Below are positions 28,584 to 37,285 of a DNA stretch of 64,000 nt, piece by piece. The position numbers were made by a program, and so were the translations under genes. The stretch spans positions 1 through 64,000 of the forward strand of contig NZ_JAHGAJ010000044.1 of NCBI RefSeq assembly GCF_030248535.1, written 5' to 3'. The notes beneath the pieces were generated by a model. That model had not been told where the DNA came from and made no database searches. It saw nothing but the letters and a program-made list of their open reading frames with translations. Source of the stretch: Vibrio sp. D404a. Its GTDB lineage: Bacteria > Pseudomonadota > Gammaproteobacteria > Enterobacterales > Vibrionaceae. Position 1 is the stretch's first letter; each line of letters opens with the position of its first letter.

Positions 28584-31500
28584 TTACTGACGACGGCGGC
28601 GTAGGAAACCAAGACCAATCAGTGACAACAGAGCGCCGAAGCCGAAGCTACCACCAGAACCATCGTATTCAGGTATTACTGGGCTAACATTGCTTGAATC
28701 ACGCTTAGTGATATCCGCTTTCATCGACATAGAGTCAATCACTTGAGCCGCCGATGCACCTGCGCTTTGTGCCGCGGCACGATCACCTGTTAGCTTCATT
28801 GAGATGGTGTAAGTACCAGTATCAAGACCAACCACATCAAACATTACAGTTTGAGCACCTGAATCAGATAGCGTTACTTTTGGTAAACTCACATTTTTCG
28901 GACGAGGAGAAATCGAGATCTCTGCTACATCACCAGACTGCGCGTCTGCAGATACAGGGAACGCGATATCAGCACGGCCACTCTTAATAGCAATATTTAC
29001 ATTCGTTTCACCAGATTCACCATATTTGTAACCTAGAGAAACCATTGCAGGATCGTGGTCTGAAGAGCGAATTGGTGTTTCAGCGTAGAATGGGTTACCT
29101 ATTTCATTCGGCTCTTTCTTGTAGTTACTGTAATCATTCAACGATGATTCAGCTGCATTGATATGCCAATCAGCCGCATCAACTAAACGATCTTTTAGCG
29201 ATGGCGTGATTAACAGGTGATCCAATGAACCAATTTCGTTGTTGTATGAGTAACTCCAAGCGGTTTTGCCTGCTGGGGTTTTCAAGTCAACCGCATTTAG
29301 GTAGCCAAATGTTGTCGTGATCTTTTGACCATTCTTTTCAAATACTTCATCACCAATAAAGGTGTGGCTTGAAGCATAGATGTCTTTCTTAGTTGGGTTG
29401 TCAGTAAGAACCAACATAGGATCTTCATAGGTGTATGAGTTCATGTCACCTAGAACAACCTGATCACCACCAATTTTCGCCATCTCTGTACCTAGCTGGT
29501 AAGCAGCTGACACACGGAAGTTCTCACACGAACCTTGGTAGTCATCGTTACGAACATCATCATTTACTGGGTCAAAGTCGTCCCATGTTTCCCAACCAAC
29601 CCAGTCTTCATGACACGTAGAGCCTTTAGATTTTAGGTGGTTAATTGCTACCGTTAGTCGTTTACCTGTGTTGATAACTTTAAACGTTGCTGCAACAGTA
29701 TTACGTTGGTAGTTGTCACCACTTTCACGAACCGCACCATCGCCATCAACGATAGCACCGCCTTCAGGGTACTCGACTAATGGAGCGTGCTGCTCTGGCA
29801 TTTGGATAATTTTACCAGAAACAATCGATACCTTAGATGGACGGTAAATAACTGCAGAGGTGATTGCATCTGTACCTACTGTGTCATTTTCATCAAGGAT
29901 GGTATCGCCGTTTTTGTCAAAGCCTACAAATACATAACGATTATGAATTGAGTCTTGATCACCACGTTTTGCGTAATCTTCTTCCGCATAGTTCGCATTA
30001 ACTGCAGCTAAGAGCTCTTTAAGTGCACCGAAATCACCAAAACCGTTATTTTCGATTTCCATCAAGCCCAAAATATCAGCATCTAGGCCGTAGATAGCCT
30101 TAACAATCTTGGCTTTTTGACGCAGGTACTCTTCTTCTGATTCTGCGCCGCGGTTGTCACCAAATTGGTTATCACTGCCACCATAAGGAGAGTTAAACAG
30201 GTTCAATACGTTTTGTGTTGCGACTTTAATGGTAAAGCCACCATCGAACTCTTCGTTGACGATGTCATATTCGCCAGTGTCATCACCGTAACTATTTTTC
30301 TTCGACTCTGGGCGTGGTGTATTTGGCGTAATATCAGATGTTTGCATCTGGAAGCCACCCGCTGCAGGATCTTTAACCACTAGACGGTACTCATCGTAGG
30401 TGTAAGCAATCACACCTTCAACGTTCTTAATACCATCATTAATTCGAATTGGGTTATCGTAGCTAAAGTCAGCGTAGTAAGGGATATTACCGTTACTTGG
30501 TGCTTTTTCACTCTCTAAGAATAGAGTCGCATCGCGGTTTTGTTCGATCTTAGCAATCGACTCGAAGCTGCCCGCTACGTACTCTTGGTTAGGGTGGAAG
30601 TTTGGCTTTTCATATGCAAGTGCAAGGTTATTACGGAATTGACGCTTGTTGTAAAGCTCAAAGTCGAAGGCAAAGGCTCGCGTTACGCGCATATCTTGAT
30701 TGCCCGTTTTAGTATCGTCCATGTCCTCAACTAGCTTAACGAACATACCTTCGTGGCGCTCAAGTGTTTTCGCAAAAGATGCACCGTCTTCAGGGATACG
30801 TTTCAACTCAACTGGAGCAGGAGCTGGAATAGTGCTGCCTGTTGCTACCCAATCTTCAGTTAGGTTAAATTGTGTTTGGCCATAGTATTCACGAACGGTA
30901 CCAACAACAGTAACCTCTGCACCAACTACTGGCAGGTTATCTTTTGCGTAAACAAACAGGCCGTCTGATGTTAGTGGGTTTCCATCGTTATCGTATAGGA
31001 AAAAGCCTTTAGAAAGGGCACTGCCAGCACTTGGTAGCGCATAACCAACATAAGCGGTTAGCTTATAAGTTGCTTCTGTTTCGTAAAATTGATCTTCTTT
31101 TAGTGGCGTTCCAAACTCAGCCTCAACAAACGGAGAGAACATGCCTGTACCTTGCACTTCTGCCAGTGTCGTTTCTACTGGTGGCGGTGGCGGTGGCGGC
31201 GGTGTTAGTAGTGTCGAGTCACCTAGACCATCAAATGTGTCTTTCGGTTGTTCAACCCATGCTCTCGGGTCATAGCTACTATTTGGGGTTGTTGCATCAA
31301 TGCTTCGCACAAATGTTTTATCACTTCCCCAGTACTCACCTGTTAGGCCAATTAGATCGTGAACTTCACTGTAGCTACTTTTCTTTGCGATGAAAACAGT
31401 ATCATCACCATTAAAAGTCATTGAGTTGTAAAAGCCACTCTCATAACCATGAGCTTCTACTACTGCACCAGAGTTTGCTGCAATTGCATCTTTTAATGCT

Positions 31501-31799
31501 TGGGAAGCATCTTCATTAATGATCGTTAACGTACCTTTCGCCGGAACAGTTTGCCCATCAAGAAGGTGCCCTTTCGTCTTTGACTGGATTTCATTTGTGT
31601 ACTTAGCATCTGCTCTAAACAAAGTGTAAGTCGCATCAAAAGTGAAATCTGTATCACCGGTATTTAGTAACTCAATAGCCTTATTATCATCTGAGCCTTC
31701 AACATACTCAGAAATAATAATATTATTGATGTCCGCCAGTGCCGCGCCGCTAAGCACACTACTAATCGCACCAGCAAGTAGAGTCATTTTTTTATTCAT
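28584..31799 (-). CDS. exeM: ExeM/NucH family extracellular endonuclease, GlyGly-CTERM
   Basis: 1071 residues. Signal peptide (1-22), one LTD domain (about 23-195), an eight-proline linker (200-207), an OB-like domain (about 210-345) and an EEP nuclease domain (about 522-925). The catalytic motifs are intact: Asn530, Glu581 in LMEIENNGF, NHLKSKG, GDMN (Asp785) and SDHDP (913-917). The C terminus has a GlyGly-CTERM tail with RRRRQ, implying rhombosortase processing and surface delivery through type II secretion. It follows the porin by only 21 bases and ends in a terminator. Expected role: digestion of extracellular DNA for nutrients or biofilm control. Confidence 0.93.
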   Translation of the reverse strand: MNKKMTLLAGAISSVLSGAALADINNIIISEYVEGSDDNKAIELLNTGDTDFTFDATYTLFRADAKYTNEIQSKTKGHLLDGQTVPAKGTLTIINEDASQALKDAIAANSGAVVEAHGYESGFYNSMTFNGDDTVFIAKKSSYSEVHDLIGLTGEYWGSDKTFVRSIDATTPNSSYDPRAWVEQPKDTFDGLGDSTLLTPPPPPPPPVETTLAEVQGTGMFSPFVEAEFGTPLKEDQFYETEATYKLTAYVGYALPSAGSALSKGFFLYDNDGNPLTSDGLFVYAKDNLPVVGAEVTVVGTVREYYGQTQFNLTEDWVATGSTIPAPAPVELKRIPEDGASFAKTLERHEGMFVKLVEDMDDTKTGNQDMRVTRAFAFDFELYNKRQFRNNLALAYEKPNFHPNQEYVAGSFESIAKIEQNRDATLFLESEKAPSNGNIPYYADFSYDNPIRINDGIKNVEGVIAYTYDEYRLVVKDPAAGGFQMQTSDITPNTPRPESKKNSYGDDTGEYDIVNEEFDGGFTIKVATQNVLNLFNSPYGGSDNQFGDNRGAESEEEYLRQKAKIVKAIYGLDADILGLMEIENNGFGDFGALKELLAAVNANYAEEDYAKRGDQDSIHNRYVFVGFDKNGDTILDENDTVGTDAITSAVIYRPSKVSIVSGKIIQMPEQHAPLVEYPEGGAIVDGDGAVRESGDNYQRNTVAATFKVINTGKRLTVAINHLKSKGSTCHEDWVGWETWDDFDPVNDDVRNDDYQGSCENFRVSAAYQLGTEMAKIGGDQVVLGDMNSYTYEDPMLVLTDNPTKKDIYASSHTFIGDEVFEKNGQKITTTFGYLNAVDLKTPAGKTAWSYSYNNEIGSLDHLLITPSLKDRLVDAADWHINAAESSLNDYSNYKKEPNEIGNPFYAETPIRSSDHDPAMVSLGYKYGESGETNVNIAIKSGRADIAFPVSADAQSGDVAEISISPRPKNVSLPKVTLSDSGAQTVMFDVVGLDTGTYTISMKLTGDRAAAQSAGASAAQVIDSMSMKADITKRDSSNVSPVIPEYDGSGGSFGFGALLSLIGLGFLRRRRQ
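31180..31204. repeat. GGTGGC repeat encoding a polyproline linker
   Basis: Within the ExeM gene, about four near-perfect GGTGGC units on the plus strand encode eight consecutive prolines (residues 200-207). Such repeats can change length by slippage, here in steps that keep the frame. Confidence 0.7.
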
Positions 31800-31820
31800 T
31801 TCGATATCTCTCTGATTTAA

Positions 31821-32921
31821 TTAGAAGTAAACACGTGCGTAAGCGTAAGCGTCTTGAGCAGCTTCACCAGTATTCCACTCAAGTGCGATAACACTAGAAC
31901 GTGTTGGACGGTAGTTGACACCCAATGTGCCCCATACGCGCTCATCACCCCAGCTGTGCTTGTCGTTGCCACTTGCTGCTTGCTCATTGCGATTGTCAAT
32001 CGCCCATTGCTCATACTCTTCGTAGTTGTATGAAGCAGTGAACTCCCAATTATCAGTAAACTGGTACTTCGCGGAAGCCAGGTAACCTTTGTTCTCTAGA
32101 GTTTGAAAATCATTGTTCACGTAAGTTTTCTCACCGGTAACAGGATCAACTGAAACCAGTGTTCTTGACTGTGCAATATCTTCTTCTTCGAAGAACGCAT
32201 TAACACCAAGGTGGAAAGTTTCCGTAACAGCAAGGCGTGCGCCAGCACCTAGTAGACGCTGCTCGCCATATTTTGATTTACCATCAGAGCCACCGCGACC
32301 TTCCGCACCAGCTACGACAGAGAAGCGATCGCCAAAGTAACCAATGTAACCATTCACAATTTCGCCAAGTTCAGAACCCGAAGAGGATTCAGCACGGTTG
32401 GTGTATGACGCGCCCACTTTGATCGCACCAAAGTATTTACCTTCATACTTTGCGGTCATGTCTTGGTCGCCCGCTTCACCGGTTTCAACCGTGGTATCGA
32501 AAGTGAAGTCGCCCCACTTGTCGTAGTCATCAAATGCAGTATCGGTTAGACCTACCTCTACGTAGTGTTCTTGATTCTTGCTCTTGTACAGGTCATATCC
32601 AATAAAGACCTTGTCGATCGCCAGAACCATATCACCTGAACCGTATTCCCAGTTCTCACGCTCATAATCCAGCTCTAAGCGATAGTGCATCTTGTCTTGT
32701 TTGCCCTTCACACCCATGGTTGCGAATGAGTCATCAATGAAGGTTTGGTCTGCGTAAAACTCACCGTATTCATAGTTGGCACCAATATGACCACCAACAC
32801 CCACCTCTCCATAAAGTTTTACGAAGTCACCATTTTCATCTTCATAAATAGTTACGGCATTTACAGCCGATGCCATGAACAAAGAAGAAATAGCCAGCGC
32901 CACTGCATTTCTTTTTAACAT
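31821..32921 (-). CDS. Outer membrane porin, Gram-negative porin family
   Basis: This is a 366-residue porin starting at the ATG at 32921 (8 bases from AAGGA), with a signal peptide MLKRNAVALAISSLFMASAVNA. The body has alternating amphipathic strands rich in Tyr, Gly and acidic residues and ends in YARVYF, the C-terminal Phe signal for BAM insertion. It is not clearly OmpU or OmpT. Because exeM follows after 21 bases on the same strand, the porin may take up products of extracellular DNA digestion; that is inference from operon structure. Confidence 0.88.
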   Translation of the reverse strand: MLKRNAVALAISSLFMASAVNAVTIYEDENGDFVKLYGEVGVGGHIGANYEYGEFYADQTFIDDSFATMGVKGKQDKMHYRLELDYERENWEYGSGDMVLAIDKVFIGYDLYKSKNQEHYVEVGLTDTAFDDYDKWGDFTFDTTVETGEAGDQDMTAKYEGKYFGAIKVGASYTNRAESSSGSELGEIVNGYIGYFGDRFSVVAGAEGRGGSDGKSKYGEQRLLGAGARLAVTETFHLGVNAFFEEEDIAQSRTLVSVDPVTGEKTYVNNDFQTLENKGYLASAKYQFTDNWEFTASYNYEEYEQWAIDNRNEQAASGNDKHSWGDERVWGTLGVNYRPTRSSVIALEWNTGEAAQDAYAYARVYF

Positions 32922-33459
32922 CACTTATTTCCTTAAATTCAACACTCGTAATGGAATATCGTTCCAAAGCCAGTTAGCGCGCAGAAATTCCAACCATTTA
33001 TTTTATAAATATGGTTTCGATTGAAATTTACGCGTGAAAAAGCACAGATTCACAAGAGTGATTCTGAATGTAGCCAAGCTTACTCAGTTATATTAAACCT
33101 GTGTAATCTCTTACTTTTATGTAATTAGATAAAGCGATAAACACCATAAATGGGGTTTGTTTCACATTTATGTCGCTGATATTACGAGTGTGATTATAAA
33201 TTCAACAGAATGAGTGATGTGTAATAGAGCTTTTTGTCTAAATTTCTAATATATTGCTCAAGATCTCAGAAATTTAATTTACTTGGTGATAACTGATTTA
33301 TTAATAATGTCAGATTTTTAGATCTTAAATAATTGGTACAATATAACAATTAAGGTGTGTTTGATTACGCAGGCTTACAAATATATTTATTAGTTACCAC
33401 AAAAATATATTTAACTGGTGAATACTTCGATTTTATAAATCAAACCTAACAGAAACAAA
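32922..33459. other. AT-rich intergenic region between trpS and the porin
   Basis: Roughly 540 bases with no credible gene. It is markedly AT-rich and contains two copies of the palindrome AAATATATTT (33379-33388 and 33403-33412), plus a CRP-like site (TGGGG-N6-TCACA, 33151-33166, 8 of 10 matches) about 230 bases upstream of the porin. The porin-exeM promoter should lie here. The composition fits H-NS binding, which is inference. Confidence 0.55.
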
Positions 33460-33486
33460 AAAGCCCCTGCACTAGACAGGGGCTTT
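33460..33486 (-). terminator. Intrinsic terminator of trpS
   Basis: A 10-bp stem, AAAGCCCCTG / CAGGGGCTTT with a 7-base loop, lies just beyond the trpS stop and is followed on the minus strand by a T run. Confidence 0.9.
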
Positions 33487-33509
33487 AGCAATGATTTAGC
33501 AGTTGAATA

Positions 33510-34526
33510 CTATGGGCGAGTCACAAAACCTACTGCTTCGTATGCTTTCTTCAGCGTTACTGCTGCGCGCTCTGAAGCTTTTTCTGCACCCGCTTTCATT
33601 ACTGCGTCCATGTAGGCACGGTCAGCACGGATGCGGTGGTATTCTGCTTGAATTGGCTCAAGCATCTCAACAATTGCAGCACCCACATCTTTCTTGAATG
33701 GACCGTACATTTCAACGCCTTGGTACTGCGCTTCGATCTCTTCGAATGTTTTACCTGTTGCTGCTGAGTAAAGGCCCATCAGGTTAGAGATACCCGCTTT
33801 GTTTTCCCAATCATGAGCAATACGTGGTGGTGTTTCTGCATCCGTTTGCGCTTTGTTGATCTTCTTGATGATCGACTTAGGCTCTTCTAGCAGAGTAATC
33901 ACGTTCTTACGGTTGTCGTCTGACTTAGACATCTTCTTGGTTGCATCTTGTAGGCTCATTACACGTGCATTCACTGTTGGGATGTACGGTTCTGGCACTT
34001 CGAAGATTGGCTGCTCTGGTGAGTAGATGTTGTTGAAGCGAGTCGCGATATCACGCGCTAGCTCAAGGTGTTGCTTTTGGTCACTACCTACAGGTACTTG
34101 GTGAGCACCGTAAAGCAGGATGTCTGCAGCCATCAACACTGGGTAATCAAACAGACCTACGTTTACGTCGTTTGAGTGACGCGCAGATTTGTCTTTAAAC
34201 TGAGTCATACGGCTCAGTTCACCCATTTGTGTGTAACAGTTAAGAAGCCAACCAAGTTGAGCATGCTCTGGTACGTGAGACTGAACAAATAGCGTGCTCT
34301 TCTTTGGATCAACACCGACAGCAAGACAGATAGCTAGTGCGTCTAGAGTTGCTTCATGCAGCGCTTTAGGATCTTGACGAACCGTGATCGCGTGAAGGTC
34401 TACCACACAGTATTGGCAATCGTAATCATCTTGCATCTGTTGCCATTGACGTAGAGCACCCAAGTAGTTACCGATACTTAGTTCACCAGATGGTTGAACA
34501 CCACTCAATACGATGGGCTTGCTCAT
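33510..34526 (-). CDS. trpS: Tryptophanyl-tRNA synthetase
   Basis: This 338-residue class I synthetase charges tRNA-Trp. The HIGH-like motif is SIGN in [17 protein letters not shown] (about residues 11-27) and the KMSKS motif is KKMSKSDDN (about 197-205). Length is normal. It is the last gene of the aroK-aroB-damX-dam-rpe-gph-trpS string, the same order as in E. coli, but here terminators lie between the last genes. Confidence 0.97.
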   Translation of the reverse strand: MSKPIVLSGVQPSGELSIGNYLGALRQWQQMQDDYDCQYCVVDLHAITVRQDPKALHEATLDALAICLAVGVDPKKSTLFVQSHVPEHAQLGWLLNCYTQMGELSRMTQFKDKSARHSNDVNVGLFDYPVLMAADILLYGAHQVPVGSDQKQHLELARDIATRFNNIYSPEQPIFEVPEPYIPTVNARVMSLQDATKKMSKSDDNRKNVITLLEEPKSIIKKINKAQTDAETPPRIAHDWENKAGISNLMGLYSAATGKTFEEIEAQYQGVEMYGPFKKDVGAAIVEMLEPIQAEYHRIRADRAYMDAVMKAGAEKASERAAVTLKKAYEAVGFVTRP

Positions 34527-34593
34527 GGTTTTAATTCCTTTGCTTATTCGCTAAGTTTATTGACCGCTTAGCTTCTTAACTTAAATATAGAAA

Positions 34594-34618
34594 AGCCGCA
34601 CAGCTCTTCTGTACGGCT
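34594..34618 (-). terminator. Terminator of gph
   Basis: The stem AGCCGCACAG / CTGTACGGCT has one mismatch and a 5-base loop. TTTTC follows on the minus strand, and it lies 59 bases after the gph stop. Confidence 0.7.
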
Positions 34619-34676
34619 CATCCAGTGTACTCATTGACAAGTATTTTGCCAGTAGCTTAACTAACTTTTGTACGCT

Positions 34677-35363
34677 TTATGCTGAAACGAGAACAACATC
34701 GAGCAATTGAGCGACACTATCAGCCACATAGTCAGGATTTGATGCTGAAATAGGCTCACCGTGGTTGTAGCCGTATGTCAGACCAAACGAGTGACAACCT
34801 GCATTCTTCGCCGCTTTAATATCATTACTAGAGTCACCAACCATCAACATCTCTTCCGCTTTCACATTGTGTTTTTCTAGTAACCAGTTTAGCGCGACTG
34901 GGTTCGGTTTCTTTTCTGGGAACGAGTCACCGCCAAGTACATCAACAAAGTACTTGTCGATGCCGTGTTGCGCGAGAACGTCTGGCACAAACTTCGATGG
35001 TTTGTTAGTTACCAATGCCATGGTAAAGCCCGCTTTGTGCAGCTCAGCCAACGTCTCTTTTACTGACGGGTAAAGATGGCTCAGCTTGTGGCCGCCTTGC
35101 TCGTAGAAATCATCAAACAAGATACGCGCTTTCTTCAGAAGCTCTGGTTCTAAGCTTGGGTCAACGGTTAGGTTGCGGCTGAGCGAACGTCCAATAAGCA
35201 CGTCAGCACCATTACCAACGTAGTCACGAACTTGTTCTTCACTCACTGAAGGGAAGCCTAGCTCCTGACAAGCTTGGTCAGCAGCGACTGCCAAATCAGG
35301 TACGCTGTCTAACAAGGTTCCATCTAAATCAAAGGCGATCAGTTTTATTGAGCTTAATGACAT
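34677..35363 (-). CDS. gph: Phosphoglycolate phosphatase
   Basis: This 228-residue HAD-superfamily hydrolase has motif I FDLDGTLLDS (residues 11-20), motif II LVTNK, and motif III/IV with GDSSNDIKAAKNAG. It removes phosphate from 2-phosphoglycolate formed during repair of oxidised DNA ends. The position between rpe and trpS supports Gph over other HAD phosphatases. Confidence 0.94.
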   Translation of the reverse strand: MSLSSIKLIAFDLDGTLLDSVPDLAVAADQACQELGFPSVSEEQVRDYVGNGADVLIGRSLSRNLTVDPSLEPELLKKARILFDDFYEQGGHKLSHLYPSVKETLAELHKAGFTMALVTNKPSKFVPDVLAQHGIDKYFVDVLGGDSFPEKKPNPVALNWLLEKHNVKAEEMLMVGDSSNDIKAAKNAGCHSFGLTYGYNHGEPISASNPDYVADSVAQLLDVVLVSA

Positions 35364-35415
35364 CTTACTTTCCTATTCATTATATGCGTCTCATGTGTTG
35401 AGCAATAAGACGTAA

Positions 35416-35437
35416 AAAGGGGCCAATCAGCCCCTTT
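35416..35437 (-). terminator. Terminator of rpe
   Basis: An 8-bp stem, AAAGGGGC / GCCCCTTT with a six-base loop, is followed by TTACG on the minus strand; it lies 43 bases past the rpe stop. Confidence 0.8.
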
Positions 35438-35480
35438 ATCTAAATTCTTTAGTTTAGGTCAACAGACCCTAGTTCTACTT

Positions 35481-36155
35481 TTATGCGTTTACTTTTGCAA
35501 GCTCTGCACGCATCTCATCAATGACTTCTTTGTAATCTGGCTGATTGAAGATAGCTGAACCCGCAACGAACATATCTGCGCCCGCTTCTGCGATTTCACG
35601 AATGTTATCAACCTTTACGCCACCATCGATCTCTAGGCGAATATCGCGACCTGATTCATCGATCATCTTACGAACAGCACGCAGCTTATCTAACGTGTGA
35701 GGAATGAACGATTGACCGCCGAAACCTGGGTTCACAGACATCAGTAGAATCATGTCTACTTTGTCCATGATGTAATCTAGGCAAGATAGAGGCGTTGCTG
35801 GGTTTAGAACCACGCCCGCTTTACAGCCGTGCTCTTTGATCAGCTGTAGAGTGCGATCGATATGCTCTGATGCTTCTACGTGGAAGGTAATCATCGATGC
35901 ACCAGCTTTAGCAAACTCAGGCACGATGTTATCAACCGGCTTCACCATTAGGTGAACATCGATTGGAGCGGTAATACCGTAGTCACGCAGTGCTTTACAG
36001 ATAGGCGCACCAAAAGTCAGGTTAGGTACGTAGTGGTTATCCATCACATCAAAGTGCACAACGTCGGCACCCGCTGCGAGTACTTTTTCAACGTCTTCAC
36101 CAAGACGAGCAAAATCTGCAGACAAAATTGATGGAGCGATTAGAAAATCTTTCAT
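35481..36155 (-). CDS. rpe: Ribulose-phosphate 3-epimerase
   Basis: This 224-residue TIM barrel interconverts ribulose 5-phosphate and xylulose 5-phosphate in the pentose phosphate pathway. Metal and catalytic residues are visible in [16 protein letters not shown] and DVHLMV, with EIDGGVK and GSAIF near the C terminus. Length and sequence are typical. A 227-base gap separates it from dam upstream. Confidence 0.97.
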   Translation of the reverse strand: MKDFLIAPSILSADFARLGEDVEKVLAAGADVVHFDVMDNHYVPNLTFGAPICKALRDYGITAPIDVHLMVKPVDNIVPEFAKAGASMITFHVEASEHIDRTLQLIKEHGCKAGVVLNPATPLSCLDYIMDKVDMILLMSVNPGFGGQSFIPHTLDKLRAVRKMIDESGRDIRLEIDGGVKVDNIREIAEAGADMFVAGSAIFNQPDYKEVIDEMRAELAKVNA

Positions 36156-36382
36156 ACCAAACCTCTTAAGAGTAAGTAAATTGCAAGTTCACCGCCTTGG
36201 CGACATCTCATAAACAAATACAAGACTCAATCGCAAGACTATTTGGTGCGCAATTCTACCTAACCGATGACAGAGATCCTAGCAGTTCAAGAGAATTGTT
36301 TATCAAAGTGCCAACTCAGCAGCTGGCATGAAGGGGGGATATTTCTAAGAGCGATAAACGGGTACAGATGTATCAGATTACT

Positions 36383-37216
36383 CTACAGCCTGCTGTTTTT
36401 TTCAGCGTGGAACAAGGCCAATAACTCATCAACTTTATTACGACCAGCGCCGTTACGACTGATAGTACGCTTCACCTTCACAACATTAAGGTCGGCACCG
36501 TGGTATAGGCGACGAGTCAGCGTCGTATCGTGGTTCGAGATCAATACTGGAATACCGCGTTCCATCGCCGTTCTTTCTGCGACATCAGCCAGTGCAGCTT
36601 GGTCATCTAACGAGAAACCATTACCTGCGTAAGAGGTGAAGTTTGCCGTGTTAGAAAGTGGCGCATAAGGAGGATCACAGTAAACCACGCATCCCTTACG
36701 AGCACGACTAAAGGTTTCACTGTAGCCTTCGCAGACAAACGTCGCTTTTTTGGCTTTTTCAGCGAAGAACTCAAGTTCAGCTTCTGGGAAGTAGGGTTTT
36801 TTGTAAGAGCCAAATGGCACATTAAAACCACCTTTTTTGTTGTAACGACACAAGCCATTAAAACCAAAGCGGTTCATGTACAAGAATGCCAAAGAACGAT
36901 ACATGACATTATCAGTATCATTAAATTGAGCTCGAATATCTAAGTACGCTTCTTTGCGGTTGTTCTCGGGGCAGAACCAGCGCTTTGCCTCCGCAATGTA
37001 GGTCTCAGGATCGGTCTTGAGGAGATTGTACAGGTTGATAAGATCAGGGTTGATGTCAGCCAGTAGGTATTGGTCGTAATCTGTGTTCAAAAACACAGAA
37101 CCTGCACCAACAAACGGTTCCACCAATTTACGAGCAGGCGGCAGGTGACGTTGGATGTCTTCAACTAGGCCATATTTACCACCAGCCCATTTTAGAAAGG
37201 CACGCTGCTTTTTCAT
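36383..37216 (-). CDS. dam: DNA adenine methyltransferase (GATC)
   Basis: This 277-residue alpha-class N6-adenine methylase has the SAM-binding motif FVGAGSVFLN (about residues 35-44) and the catalytic DPPY in YCDPPYAPLS (about 180-184). In gammaproteobacteria Dam marks GATC for mismatch repair and replication timing; it is essential in V. cholerae. It lies between damX and rpe, as in E. coli. Confidence 0.97.
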   Translation of the reverse strand: MKKQRAFLKWAGGKYGLVEDIQRHLPPARKLVEPFVGAGSVFLNTDYDQYLLADINPDLINLYNLLKTDPETYIAEAKRWFCPENNRKEAYLDIRAQFNDTDNVMYRSLAFLYMNRFGFNGLCRYNKKGGFNVPFGSYKKPYFPEAELEFFAEKAKKATFVCEGYSETFSRARKGCVVYCDPPYAPLSNTANFTSYAGNGFSLDDQAALADVAERTAMERGIPVLISNHDTTLTRRLYHGADLNVVKVKRTISRNGAGRNKVDELLALFHAEKNSRL

Positions 37217-37285
37217 TTACTGCTCTATCTATCAACTCAAAAATACGGCTGCGGAATGTAACATATTTTGAGACTAAGCTCAGGG

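Noticed and set aside
24149-32921. The nuclease-porin block as a genomic island or prophage fragment
   Set aside because: No integrase, transposase, tRNA or flanking direct repeats are visible, and V. cholerae is recalled to have an xds nuclease gene in the same chromosomal slot.
33283-33311. Second LuxR-type site (GTGATAA...TTTATTAATAA) upstream of the porin
   Set aside because: The half sites resemble the consensus but are separated by about three extra bases, which breaks the required symmetry.
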